DNA of 19,741 nucleotides from contig JBBSHS010000046.1 in assembly GCA_038232515.1 (NCBI GenBank), positions 1 through 19,741 on the forward strand, written 5' to 3'. Below are positions 7,352 to 14,975 of the stretch, one piece after another. The position numbers were made by a program, and so were the translations under genes. The notes beneath the pieces are model-generated. The model was not told where the DNA came from and searched no databases. It was given only the letters and a program-made list of their open reading frames with translations. This stretch comes from JBBSHS01 sp038232515. Its GTDB lineage: Bacteria > Actinomycetota > Acidimicrobiia > Acidimicrobiales > JAUJNH01. Positions within the stretch are counted from its first letter, which is position 1. Each line of letters begins with the position of its first letter.

Positions 7352-7561
7352 AACGTGGGCCCGGGTCAACCAGAGCCCGGCGACGGGTTCGCCAACGAGC
7401 CGATCTACCGGCTGGGTAGGAACGCCAGCACCCAGGCCCGCGACTTCCACGACATCACCGCGAGGGTCGACGGCGTCTTCGTGACCCTTCCCGGGTGGGG
7501 ACTACGTCACAGGGTGCGGCGTTCCCAGGACCGGGGCAACCTCGTCATCGACGCCAGGTAG
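7352..7561 (+). pseudogene. S53 (sedolisin/kumamolisin) peptidase, C-terminal relic
   Basis: The frame reads GFANEPIYRLG, then DFHDIT, then VTLPGWG. This is the pattern of the C-terminal calcium-binding end of S53 peptidases (F-N-P-x-LY, F-DIT-G, PGWD-TG-G-P). After PGW the match continues in another frame as DYVTGCGVPRTG from 7500, then returns to the first frame as NLVIDAR before the stop. One extra G in 7497-7500 and one missing base near 7535 would restore a normal tail. A VNQ-like piece just upstream is in yet another frame. The catalytic Glu/Asp/Ser region and prodomain are absent, so this is a remnant. No other part of the gene is seen nearby. Confidence 0.65.
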
Positions 7562-7594
7562 CCGTCCGCTCCTTTGAGACCTTCCGTCGTGTGG

Positions 7595-7609
7595 CCGGTC
7601 CAGGACCGG
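7595..7609. repeat. perfect 15-bp palindrome
   Basis: CCGGTCC-A-GGACCGG, with partial outer arms GTCGT (7587-7591) and ACGAC (7610-7614). A one-base centre makes it a better DNA-binding site than an RNA hairpin, though the outer arms would let it fold. It lies between the S53 relic and the small ORF, where no gene is seen. Confidence 0.35.
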
Positions 7610-7690
7610 ACGACCCGCGAGTTGCGCTGAGACATGCACCGGCACCCCGCGGCCGTGGGAGGGTCTCGCCTCTGGTTCTGGTGTGATCGC

Positions 7691-7710
7691 TACAATCGAC
7701 GGGGAGGAGG
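7691..7710 (+). promoter_or_regulatory. possible -10 box and strong ribosome site
   Basis: TACAAT at 7691-7696 is the best -10-like hexamer in this gap; no -35 hexamer is convincing. GGGGAGGAGG at 7701-7710 is an excellent Shine-Dalgarno sequence. It lies 6 nt before a TTG at 7717 (long frame) and 8 nt before a GTG at 7719, whose frame stops at 7823. The signals suggest the original start was here and that the following reading frame has since shifted. Confidence 0.35.
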
Positions 7711-7791
7711 TTCGGATTGTGCCTCGTGACCAGATCGACTCGTTCAGCACCTTTTCTGGCCTCGGTCGACCCTTCGGTTCGACGGAGCCAG

Positions 7792-8142
7792 ATGGTCTAC
7801 AACGAGGAGCACCCGGCGCCTGAGGGTGGTGCCTGGACGGCCGCTCTGGGCGCCGATCTTGGAGGAGAGGCCGCCGCGGGGGCCGGACAGGGTCAGAAGT
7901 CCGAGGCGGAACGTCTGCTGGCCCAGCTGAGGGAGCTGTCCGCAGTCCAAAGCGCTGAGGAGACATCCTCACGTCGGGCGCCTGCCGTCCTGCTCGACGA
8001 TCTGTGGAGCCAGTCGGCGATGGAGATCCTGCAGTTCGCCCAAGTGGTCAAAGAGCTGGAGGCACGGGGCTTGGCCATGGTCGACCGTGGGCAGGGCCGT
8101 GAGACCATCACCCTCGCCCGGCCGGCGCCGCTGCGCCACTGA
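7792..8142 (+). CDS. hypothetical protein, possible winged-helix-like C-terminus
   Basis: I do not recognise this family. From the ATG at 7792 (GGAG four bases upstream) it has 116 residues; the frame can extend back to a TTG at 7717. The N-terminal half is Ala/Gly/Glu-rich. The part after about residue 65 reads like helices plus a hairpin: LDDLWSQSAMEILQFAQVV, then KELEARGLAMVDRGQG and RETITLAR, which resembles the tail of a winged-helix fold, though this is only a visual impression. The better ribosome site upstream points to a GTG at 7719 in another frame, so the 5' end may be damaged. It overlaps the next broken gene, and the two were probably an operon. Confidence 0.45.
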   Translation: MVYNEEHPAPEGGAWTAALGADLGGEAAAGAGQGQKSEAERLLAQLRELSAVQSAEETSSRRAPAVLLDDLWSQSAMEILQFAQVVKELEARGLAMVDRGQGRETITLARPAPLRH

Positions 8143-8834
8143 CATCGGCGTCGCCACGCACTCCGCCGCCTTGTCCCTGGTCCTGCTTGGAGCCGGCGCG
8201 GCGGTCATCGGTGGCCTGGTAGGATCGGCCGAGCTGGTCAGCCGCTATCGGGACAAATCCTTCGCCATCATGGGCGAGCCCCCCGGCTGGCTCCATGTGG
8301 CTATCAATGCCGCCGCCGCCCTGCGAGCGTTCGTGCTCATCAGAACTTTCGGCTGGCGGTTCGGCGTGACCAGAACGGGCGACGGCGCCAGTTTGCGGGC
8401 GACGCAGCTGCTCGCCGGCGGCTTCGGCTCGGCCGCCCTTTTCCGAGCCTCACTCTTCCGGGTGAAGGTGGGGGACCAGGACATCGGCTCGGGCCCAGCG
8501 CATTCCTCACTGTCATCCTGGCGGCCGCCGACCAGGCCGTCGACCGGCGTCGGGGCCGCGAGCGGTCGACCGAGCTCACCCACATCCTCCAAGGCGTCTC
8601 CTTCGCCCGGGCGGCTGCCCCGCTGCCCTGTACTGCTTCCAGATCGCTCTCCATAACGTCTCCCCGCAGGACCAACAGGTGGTGGCCAACGTGGTGAACA
8701 CCCTGCGGGCGCGCCAGGACCCCACGGTCGGCGACCACTTGAAGGCATTGGCGCTCGGGGCCGCGCTGCTCTCGGTGGTGGGAAAAGACGTCCTGCAACA
8801 GGCGGTCGACGCCCTCGGTCCGGAGATCCGCTGA
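8087..8834 (+). pseudogene. frameshifted membrane-anchored protein of unknown function
   Basis: Three consecutive frames spell one protein of about 230 residues. The first frame gives hydrophobic helices (LSLVLLGAGAAVIGGLVG, then SAELVSRYRDKSFAIMG and HVAINAAAALRAFVLIR) and ends with FRVKVGDQDIGSGP. A missing base in the C-run near 8494-8496 then leads into FLTVILAAADQAVDRRRG and THILQGVSFARAAA. A second missing base near 8617-8621 leads into YCFQIALHNVSPQDQQ and the C-terminus ending LGPEIR at 8834. The continuity of each piece argues that one gene has lost two single bases. I recall similar proteins in actinobacteria but cannot name the family. The original start is unclear: a GTG at 8087 is in frame and overlaps the preceding ORF. 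Confidence 0.55.
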
Positions 8835-8882
8835 AGACCGGCAGGAGAGGCTTGCGTTCCGGTGCCGGGTCTGATCAACTAG

Positions 8883-8913
8883 CGATACGGAACCGTGTCG
8901 TATCGGTTCGTAC
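8883..8913. promoter_or_regulatory. putative TetR-family operator upstream of the efflux gene
   Basis: CGATACGG-AA-CCGTGTCG (8883-8900) is an 18-bp palindrome with one mismatch per arm. It continues into GTATCGGTTCGTAC (8900-8913), which repeats the half-site in reverse. GAACCG (8890-8895) and CGGTTC (8904-8909) also form an inverted pair. It is placed about 25-55 bases before the MFS start, and a TetR-type regulator is the second gene of the unit, so autoregulated repression is the natural reading. Binding is inferred. Confidence 0.5.
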
Positions 8914-8937
8914 GCCAGAAGAGAAGGAGACCCGTTG

Positions 8938-10575
8938 GTGCGAGTGGCAATGAAGGACCCGGACCTGGTCGAGCGGCGGCGGTGGCTGACCCTGCTGGTG
9001 TTGTGCCTCAGCCTGATGGTCATCGGCATCGACAACACCATCCTCAATGTGGCCATCCCCAGCCTGGCCCACACCAAGGCGCTCGGCGGCCTGGCTGCTT
9101 CGGCCAGCCAGTTGCAGTGGATCGTGGACGCCTACACCATCGTGTTCGCCGGCCTGCTCCTCACCGCCGGAAGCCTGGGCGACCGCTTCGGGCGGTACAA
9201 GGCGCTGTCGTTCGGCCTGCTGACCTTCGGCGTGGGATCGGTGGCCTCGGCCACCGTCAGCTCGGCCAACACGCTGATCGTCACCCGGTCGCTGATGGGC
9301 ATCGGCGGCGCCTTCATCATGCCGTCCACCCTGTCGATCCTCACGAACGTCTTCACCAATCCCGTCGAGCGGGGCAAGGCCATCGGCATCTGGGCCGGCG
9401 TGGCCGCGCTGGGCATCGGTCTGGGCCCGTTGACCGGAGGCTTCCTGCTCACACATTTCTGGTGGGGATCGGTCTTCCTGGTCAATGTGCCGATCGTGGC
9501 CCTCGCCCTCGTCGGCGGCTACCTCCTCGTCCCCGAGTCGCGAGACCCGTCGGCGCCGAGACTTGACCCCTACGGGGCGCTGTTGTCGATCTCCGGCCTG
9601 ACCGCGGTGCTGTGGGCCGTCATCGAAGCGCCCACCAACGGTTGGGGATCGACCGAGAGCATCGCCGGTTTTGTCCTTGGCGCCGGACTGCTGGCCGCAT
9701 TTCTGGCCTGGGAGCTGCACTGCTCCAGCCCCATGCTCGACGTCCGCTTCTTCCAGAACCCACGCTTCACCGCCGCCAGCGGGGCCATCACGCTCACGTT
9801 CCTCGCCCTGTTCGGCACCATTTTCCTCCTCACCCAGTACCTGCAGTCGGTGCTGGGCTACAGCACCTTGAAGGCCGGGGCGGTGCTCCTGCCCCAGGCG
9901 GCCGTGATGATGGTGGCGTCCCCGTTGTCCTCCAACGTGGTGCAGAAGGTGGGCAGCAAGATCGTGGTGGCGGTCGGCCTCGCCATCTTGACGATCTCGC
10001 TGTTGCTGTTCGCCACCCTCGACGTCGGCAGCTCGACCGTTCACGTCATCGTCGTGGCCATGGTCCTCGGACTGGGCATGGGCAACGTCATGGCCCCGGC
10101 CACGGAATCGATCATGGGATCGCTGCCGAGGTCCAAGGCGGGCGTCGGCTCCGCCGTCAACGACACCACCCGTCAGGTCGGAGGGGCGGTCGGGGTGGCC
10201 GTGCTGGGCAGCATCCTGACCTCCCACTACACCAGCCAGGTCACATCTGCGCTACGGGGGGCCGTGCCGCCCGACGTCCTCGCCCACGTCCGCAACAACG
10301 TCGGCCAGGCCGTCAGCGTGGGCCAAAAGCTCCGGGTCGGCAATGTGCCGTACGCCGGTCAGGTCGTCGACACGGCCAAGTCGTCTTTCGTGTCCGGCAT
10401 GCACATCTCGGTGTTCATGGCGGCAGTGGCGACCCTGATCGCGGCGGTGGGCGTGCTCATCTGGCTGCCGGCCCGGGCCCCCGATGATCACCGGTCACCG
10501 GCCAGCCGCGACACCCCGGCTTCGGACCCGGCGCCGGAAGACGTCGACGTGCCGACGGCGGTGGAAGTCTCGTGA
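8938..10575 (+). CDS. DHA2-family MFS efflux transporter (EmrB/QacA type)
   Basis: About 545 residues with roughly 14 hydrophobic helices, typical of the 14-helix drug:H+ antiporters. Motifs: GIDNTILNVAIPSL in helix 1 (motif D1), GSLGDRFGRYKAL near 78-90 (motif A, loop 2-3), RSLMGIGGAFIMPSTLSIL (motif B with the conserved Arg), and GIGLGPLTGGFLL (motif C, antiporter type). A periplasmic loop with SALRGAVPPDV precedes the last helix, and the tail is hydrophilic. Start: AAGGAG at 8924-8929 is 8 nt before the GTG at 8938; a TTG at 8935 and an ATG at 8950 are alternatives. The substrate cannot be told from sequence. The gene lies behind an operator-like palindrome and ahead of a tetR-like gene. 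Confidence 0.9.
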   Translation: MRVAMKDPDLVERRRWLTLLVLCLSLMVIGIDNTILNVAIPSLAHTKALGGLAASASQLQWIVDAYTIVFAGLLLTAGSLGDRFGRYKALSFGLLTFGVGSVASATVSSANTLIVTRSLMGIGGAFIMPSTLSILTNVFTNPVERGKAIGIWAGVAALGIGLGPLTGGFLLTHFWWGSVFLVNVPIVALALVGGYLLVPESRDPSAPRLDPYGALLSISGLTAVLWAVIEAPTNGWGSTESIAGFVLGAGLLAAFLAWELHCSSPMLDVRFFQNPRFTAASGAITLTFLALFGTIFLLTQYLQSVLGYSTLKAGAVLLPQAAVMMVASPLSSNVVQKVGSKIVVAVGLAILTISLLLFATLDVGSSTVHVIVVAMVLGLGMGNVMAPATESIMGSLPRSKAGVGSAVNDTTRQVGGAVGVAVLGSILTSHYTSQVTSALRGAVPPDVLAHVRNNVGQAVSVGQKLRVGNVPYAGQVVDTAKSSFVSGMHISVFMAAVATLIAAVGVLIWLPARAPDDHRSPASRDTPASDPAPEDVDVPTAVEVS

Positions 10576-10631
10576 CCGGCCCGGGAGGCCACCAGCACTC
10601 AGCGGACCGCCGGAGGAACGATGGTGGTCCG

Positions 10632-11243
10632 ATGAGCCGCCCGGGTCTGACGGAAACCGAGGTGGGCCACCGGGTGGGCCGGCCCCGCAGCGAGGTCTGC
10701 GACCGGGCCATCCTGGACGCCACCGTGGAGGCCCTGCTGGAGGACGGCTACACCGGCATGAGCATCGAGGGCGTGGCCGCCCGGGCCGGCGTGGGCAAGG
10801 CCACTATCTACCGGCGATGGGCGAACAAAGCCGAGCTGGCGGTCGAGGCCCTGCGCAGCCGGGCCTGCGCGGCCGTGCCCATGGTCGGCACCGGGGACCT
10901 GCGCCATGACCTCGTCCAGTTGCTGCGCAACCTGCTCGAGGCCATGCGGGGGGTCGACGGGAGGCTGATGACCACCTGTGTGTCCGAGCGGGCCCGCCAC
11001 CCCGACCTGGCCGACGAGCTCAACCGCAGCGTCGTGACCGAGCGTCGGGCGTTCGTCCGCCAGCTGGTCGAACAGGCCCTGGAGCGGGGTGACCTGCCGG
11101 CCGGCACCGACACCGAGCTGGTGGCCGATGTCGGTTTCGCCGTGTTGTGGCACCGGCTCACCATGGGCCAGGCGCCACTCAGCGACGACCTGCCCGAGCG
11201 CATCGTCGCCCAGGTCCTGCCCCCGGCCGTCGATCCAGGCTGA
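10632..11243 (+). CDS. TetR/AcrR-family transcriptional regulator
   Basis: 203 residues. The N-terminal DNA-binding domain reads GRPRSEVCDRAILDATVEAL, then GYTGMSIEGVAARAGVGKA and TIYRRWANKAELAVEAL, with the helix-turn-helix at about 41-63. The C-terminal ligand-binding half resembles the TetR_C_11-type domain (LLRNLLEAMRGVDGRLM through AVLWHRLTMGQAPLSDD). The ATG at 10632 puts the domain at the usual distance from the N-terminus, but GGAGG at 10612-10616 is 15 nt away. A GTG at 10572 overlapping the MFS stop (GTGA) is in frame and would add 20 unconserved residues. It probably represses the upstream transporter and itself through the 8883-8913 site; this is inferred from layout. Confidence 0.88.
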   Translation: MSRPGLTETEVGHRVGRPRSEVCDRAILDATVEALLEDGYTGMSIEGVAARAGVGKATIYRRWANKAELAVEALRSRACAAVPMVGTGDLRHDLVQLLRNLLEAMRGVDGRLMTTCVSERARHPDLADELNRSVVTERRAFVRQLVEQALERGDLPAGTDTELVADVGFAVLWHRLTMGQAPLSDDLPERIVAQVLPPAVDPG

Positions 11244-11311
11244 GCCCGGCGGCCGTGTTGGCTCCGTAGCCTCTACGGGTAAGCCATGGACGACCACACG
11301 GGGGAGCGCGC

Positions 11312-13276
11312 ATGCCTGAGCCGACCATCGAGGCCTATCTGGCCGAGGACCGTACGTTCCCGCCGCCCCCCGGGTTCAAGGCCAACGCCCTGTTCACCGG
11401 AGACCTGTACGAGCAGGCGGGCCGGGACTGGCAGGGTTTCTGGGCCCAGCAGGCCCTGGCCCTCGACTGGTTCGAGGAGTGGCACACCATCTGCGAGTGG
11501 GATCTGCCCGACGCCAAGTGGTTCGTGGGCGGCAAGCTCAACGTCTCCTACAACTGCCTGGACCGCCACGTGGACGGGGCGTCCGGCGACCGGGTCGCCT
11601 ACCACTGGGAGGGCGAGCCCGGCGACACCCGCACCATCACCTACGCCGAGTTGTTGGACGAGGTCCAGCGCTTCGCCAACGTCCTCAAGTCCCTGGGGGT
11701 GAAAAAGGGCGACCGGGTGGCGATCTACATGCCCATGATCCCCGAGCTTCCGGTGGCCATGCTGGCCTGCGCCCGAATCGGCGCCCCGCACTCGGTGGTG
11801 TTCGGGGGCTTCTCGGCCGACGCCCTGCGCGACCGCATCCAGGACGCCGAGGCCAAGGTCGTCGTCACGGCCGACGGCGGCTACCGCAAGGCGAAGCCGT
11901 CCCTCCTCAAGGCCAACGTGGACACCGCCCTGGCGGACTGCCCGTCGGTCACCGCCTGCGTAGTGGTCGACCGGTGCGGCTCGGCGCCGGACATGACCGA
12001 GGGCCGCGACCACTGGTGGCACGACGTGGTGCCCGGCGCCGAGCCCGAGTGCCCACCCGAGCCCATGGACGCCGAGGACCTCCTCTACCTGCTACACACC
12101 AGCGGGACCACGGCCAAGCCCAAGGGCATCATGCACACCACCGGGGGCTACCTCACCCAGGTGGCGTTCACCCACAAGTACGTGTTCGACCTCCACCCCG
12201 CCACCGACGTGTACTGGTGCGCGGCCGACATCGGCTGGGTCACCGGGCACAGCTACATCGTGTACGGCCCGCTGGCCAACGGCGCCACCAGCATCATGTA
12301 CGAGGGCGCCCCGGACACCCCCGGGCGCGACCGGTGGTGGTCCATCATCGAGAGGTACAAGGTCTCGATCCTCTACTGCGCCCCCACCGCCATCCGGACC
12401 TTCATGAAGTGGGGCACGGATGAGCCCGAGGGCCACGACCTGTCGTCGCTGCGGGTGCTGGGAAGCGTGGGCGAGCCCATCAACCCGGAGGCGTGGGTCT
12501 GGTACTGGAGGTACGTCGGTGGCGGTCGGTGCCCGGTGGTCGACACGTGGTGGCAGACCGAGACGGGCGCCATCATGATCAGCCCGTTGCCTGGCCAGAC
12601 CACTCTGAAGCCGGGCTCGGCCACGTTCCCCCTGCCCGGTATCGCCGCCGAGGTCGTCGACGACGACGGCAACCCGGTGAGCCAGCCGGCCGAGGGGGCG
12701 GCGGGCGGCTACCTCACTCTGGTCCGGCCCTGGCCGGCGATGCTGCGGGGCATCTACGGCGACCCCGAGCGCTACCGCCAGACGTACTGGTCACGCTTCC
12801 CGGGCCGGTACTTCGCCGGCGACGGCGCCAAGCTCGACGATGAGGGCTACCTGTGGCTCCTGGGCCGGGTCGACGACGTCATGAACATCAGCGGTCACCG
12901 CATCTCGACCACCGAGGTCGAGTCGGCCCTGGTCGACCATCCGAGCGTGGCCGAGGCCGCGGTGGTGGGGGCCAAAGACCCTGAGACCGGGCAGGCCATC
13001 ATCGCCTACGTCACCTTGAAGGGCACCGAACTGGGCGACGAGGCCCACGGCCAGGAGCTGCGGGAGCACGTGGCCAAGAAGATCGGCCCCACCGCCAGGC
13101 CCAGGACCATCGTCTTCACCGACGACCTGCCCAAGACCCGCAGCGGCAAGATCATGCGCCGCCTGCTGAAGGACGTGGCCGAGGGCCGGGCCCTGGGTGA
13201 CGTGACCACCCTGGCCGACCCGGCGGTGGTCGAGGAGATCGCCAGCCGGGCCGAGACGGCGCCGCCCGAGGACTGA
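11312..13276 (+). CDS. acs: acetyl-CoA synthetase (AMP-forming)
   Basis: 654 residues, normal for Acs. It activates acetate with ATP to acetyl-AMP and then acetyl-CoA. Visible: the acetyl-CoA synthetase N-terminal part (residues 20-90), the phosphate-binding loop TSGTTAKPKG at 263-272 (T-T-A in place of the S-T-G of many relatives, as I recall for other actinobacteria), YWCAADIGWVTGHSY, DTWWQTETGA with the Trp that limits the acyl pocket, and SGHRIST in the hinge to the C-terminal domain. PKTRSGKIMRR places the catalytic lysine, the usual site of inhibitory acetylation, at 613. GGGGAG at 11301-11306 lies 5 nt before the ATG. It stands alone between the TetR regulator and the cobalt-transport genes. 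Confidence 0.96.
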   Translation: MPEPTIEAYLAEDRTFPPPPGFKANALFTGDLYEQAGRDWQGFWAQQALALDWFEEWHTICEWDLPDAKWFVGGKLNVSYNCLDRHVDGASGDRVAYHWEGEPGDTRTITYAELLDEVQRFANVLKSLGVKKGDRVAIYMPMIPELPVAMLACARIGAPHSVVFGGFSADALRDRIQDAEAKVVVTADGGYRKAKPSLLKANVDTALADCPSVTACVVVDRCGSAPDMTEGRDHWWHDVVPGAEPECPPEPMDAEDLLYLLHTSGTTAKPKGIMHTTGGYLTQVAFTHKYVFDLHPATDVYWCAADIGWVTGHSYIVYGPLANGATSIMYEGAPDTPGRDRWWSIIERYKVSILYCAPTAIRTFMKWGTDEPEGHDLSSLRVLGSVGEPINPEAWVWYWRYVGGGRCPVVDTWWQTETGAIMISPLPGQTTLKPGSATFPLPGIAAEVVDDDGNPVSQPAEGAAGGYLTLVRPWPAMLRGIYGDPERYRQTYWSRFPGRYFAGDGAKLDDEGYLWLLGRVDDVMNISGHRISTTEVESALVDHPSVAEAAVVGAKDPETGQAIIAYVTLKGTELGDEAHGQELREHVAKKIGPTARPRTIVFTDDLPKTRSGKIMRRLLKDVAEGRALGDVTTLADPAVVEEIASRAETAPPED

Positions 13277-13283
13277 ACCTGTC

Positions 13284-13311
13284 TTCGCAGCGTCCCACTT
13301 GGAGTAGGGTC
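13284..13311 (+). promoter_or_regulatory. possible promoter for cbtBA
   Basis: TTCGCA (13284-13289), a 16-nt spacer, and TAGGGT (13306-13311). Four of six bases match the -35 consensus and the first, second and last bases of the -10 are kept. It lies 40 nt before the cbtB start, in the only gap between acs and cbtB. The leader is too short for a cobalamin riboswitch. Confidence 0.3.
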
Positions 13312-13352
13312 GGCGGGCCTTGGACGGGGCGAGGAACCGGGGAGATGTCACC

Positions 13353-13592
13353 ATGGCTGGAACCGTCGCCGTTGCCGTTCCCGGGGTCGACCCCGTGGCC
13401 GGCCAGCCCATCGCCATACCGGTGGTACCGATCGGCCAGATCGTCCCGTGGGCCGTCTTGGCCGTCCTCCTCGGCCTGCTGGCGCTGTACCTCGTGGGCG
13501 CCGAGCAGGGAGCCACGTCGGTGGTGTCGGGTGGCTACGTGCACGAGTTGCTGCACGACGGGCGTCATCTCCTCGCCTTCCCCTGCCACTGA
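13353..13592 (+). CDS. cbtB: cobalt transporter subunit CbtB
   Basis: 79 residues: one hydrophobic helix (WAVLAVLLGLLALYLVGAEQ) followed by the CbtB C-terminal signature SGGYVHELLHDGRHLLAFPC-H, rich in His and with a Cys, taken to bind metal. CbtB works with CbtA as a small membrane cobalt importer that in many bacteria is co-regulated with cobalamin synthesis. Start: GGGGAG at 13339-13344 is 8 nt before the ATG at 13353. An ATG at 13345 belongs to another frame, and a TTG at 13320 would add an unconserved N-terminus. cbtA begins 16 bases after the stop. No cobalamin riboswitch fits in the short upstream gap. Confidence 0.85.
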   Translation: MAGTVAVAVPGVDPVAGQPIAIPVVPIGQIVPWAVLAVLLGLLALYLVGAEQGATSVVSGGYVHELLHDGRHLLAFPCH

Positions 13593-13608
13593 GGGCACCC
13601 CCGATCTG

Positions 13609-14358
13609 ATGGTCATGCGCGATCTGCTCCTGCGCGGGCTGGTGGCCGGACTGCTGGCCGGCGTGCTGGCGTTGGGCTTTGCCGAGCTGGTCGGTGAACC
13701 GCAGGTGGGCCGGGCCGTTGCCCTCGAAGCCAAGCTGGCCGGACGGGACGGCGGACAGCAGGTCCCGGCCATCGTCAGCCGGCCCGTCCAGAAGACCTTT
13801 GGGCTGGCCATCGCCATCTTGGTCGTCGGCACCGCTCTGGGCGGTCTCTTCGCCCTGGTGTTCGCGGTCGTGAACGGTCGGATAGGGCGCCTCCGCCCTC
13901 GTACGATCGCGGCGGTGGTGTCCGCCGCCGGGTTCTGCTCGGTGCACCTGGTGCCGTTCCTCAAGTACCCGGCCAACCCGCCGTCGGTGGGCCGGCCCGA
14001 GACCCTCGGCTACCGCACGGAGCTGTACCTCGCCATGACCGCCTTCTCGGTCATCGCCATGGTCGGTGCGTTCCTGTTGGGCCGGCGCCTCGTCGGGCGT
14101 TTCGGGCCATGGAACGCATCCCTTCTCGCCGCCGGCGCCTTTGTCGTGGCCGTCACGGCCGCTTTCGTCGCCATGCCTGGCACCGACGAGGTCCCCGCGT
14201 CGTTCCCGGCGGTGCTCCTGTGGCGGTTCAGGATCGCCTCTTTGGGCACCCAGCTCGTGTTGTGGACGGCGATCGGGTTGGTCTTCGGGCCTCTGGCCGA
14301 ACACCGGCTGCTCGGCCCCGGGCGCCTCACCGCCAACGCCCTCGGCCAGAACGGGTGA
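13609..14358 (+). CDS. cbtA: cobalt transporter subunit CbtA
   Basis: 249 residues with about six hydrophobic helices. CbtA marks: the N-terminal LLLRGLVAGLLAGVLALGFA, an EPQVGRAVALE stretch, RPVQKTFGL, and the signature HLVPFLKYPANPPSVG followed by PETLGYRTELY. The family is annotated as a cobalt importer with CbtB. Metal specificity is from family knowledge, not from residues I can test. The ATG at 13609 and a second ATG at 13615 are both possible; the ribosome site is weak (GAGGG, 13 nt away), suggesting coupling to cbtB. The stop overlaps the next gene's GTG (GTGA), so the phosphatase gene is probably translated from the same message. Confidence 0.87.
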   Translation: MVMRDLLLRGLVAGLLAGVLALGFAELVGEPQVGRAVALEAKLAGRDGGQQVPAIVSRPVQKTFGLAIAILVVGTALGGLFALVFAVVNGRIGRLRPRTIAAVVSAAGFCSVHLVPFLKYPANPPSVGRPETLGYRTELYLAMTAFSVIAMVGAFLLGRRLVGRFGPWNASLLAAGAFVVAVTAAFVAMPGTDEVPASFPAVLLWRFRIASLGTQLVLWTAIGLVFGPLAEHRLLGPGRLTANALGQNG

Positions 14359-14834
14359 TCCCGGACTGGACATGGCGGGATGGGCCGGTCGAGCCCGGAC
14401 CGACGGTCGTCGTCGACATCGACGGTGTCCTGTCCGACGCCACCGCCCGGCAGCACTTTCTGGACCGACGACCCAAGAACTGGCGTGGCTTCTTCGACGC
14501 CGTGGGCGAGGACCCTCTCATCGTGGAGCTGGGTGTGCTGCTACGGGTGCTTGACCCGGTGCTGCGGGTCGTCCTGTTGACCGGGCGGCCCGAGCGGGTG
14601 CGAGAGCCGACGGTCGCCTGGCTCGATCGCAACCACGTCCGTTGGGACCTACTGGCCATGAGGGACAGCGACGACCGCTCCCCGGCCACGGCCTTCAAGC
14701 GGGAGATCCTCCACGGCCTGCGCCAAGCCGGCTTCGAGCCCGTGCTGGCCCTCGACGACGACGAGCGCAACGTGTCCATGTTCCGCGACGAGGGCGTCCC
14801 CACCGTCTACATCCACTCCGGCTACTTCGCCTGA
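14355..14834 (+). CDS. HAD-superfamily phosphatase, T4 Pnk phosphatase-like
   Basis: 159 residues forming a minimal HAD fold. VVVDIDGVLSDATARQHF carries the nucleophile Asp21 and acid Asp23 (motif I), LLTGRPERVREPT is motif II, AFKREIL gives the motif III lysine, and LALDDDERNVSMFRDEG is motif IV. The order TGRPE, T-AWL, DLLAMRD, FKREIL and DD-x-x-NV-MFRDEGV resembles the 3'-phosphatase part of T4 polynucleotide kinase and related HAD acid phosphatases. The substrate is unknown. The GTG at 14355 overlaps the cbtA stop by four bases, which implies coupled translation, but no functional link between cobalt import and this enzyme is known to me. Confidence 0.8.
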   Translation: MIPDWTWRDGPVEPGPTVVVDIDGVLSDATARQHFLDRRPKNWRGFFDAVGEDPLIVELGVLLRVLDPVLRVVLLTGRPERVREPTVAWLDRNHVRWDLLAMRDSDDRSPATAFKREILHGLRQAGFEPVLALDDDERNVSMFRDEGVPTVYIHSGYFA

Positions 14835-14975
14835 GCGACGGAGGGCCGTCCAAAGGTCCGACGCCTAACTTCGAGCGTGCCCCTGAACGGATCCGGGCCA
14901 TGCGTGGCTGTGGGCCGGCTGAGAGTCGGGTGGATCGGGAACGGTTCAGGCCATCGTCGACGTTGGGAGAGTGAC

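Noticed and set aside
8875..10227. 450-codon minus-strand open frame opposite the MFS gene
   Set aside because: Highly polar, His/Gln/Gly-rich shadow of the transporter; the plus-strand frame has clear MFS motifs.
10572..10631. GTG at 10572 as the start of the TetR gene
   Set aside because: It adds 20 unconserved residues; kept only as an alternative because it overlaps the MFS stop.
13277..13352. Cobalamin riboswitch before cbtB
   Set aside because: The gap is only 76 bases, too short for the riboswitch, and no B12-box-like sequence is visible.
13345..13608. ATG at 13345 giving cbtA an 88-residue N-terminal extension
   Set aside because: The extension is an out-of-frame reading of cbtB (Ser/Arg/Trp-rich); CbtA homology starts at 13609-13615.
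14109..14354. N-terminal extension of the HAD phosphatase into cbtA
   Set aside because: Arg/Pro-rich shadow of cbtA; the coupled GTG at 14355 precedes the conserved HAD start.
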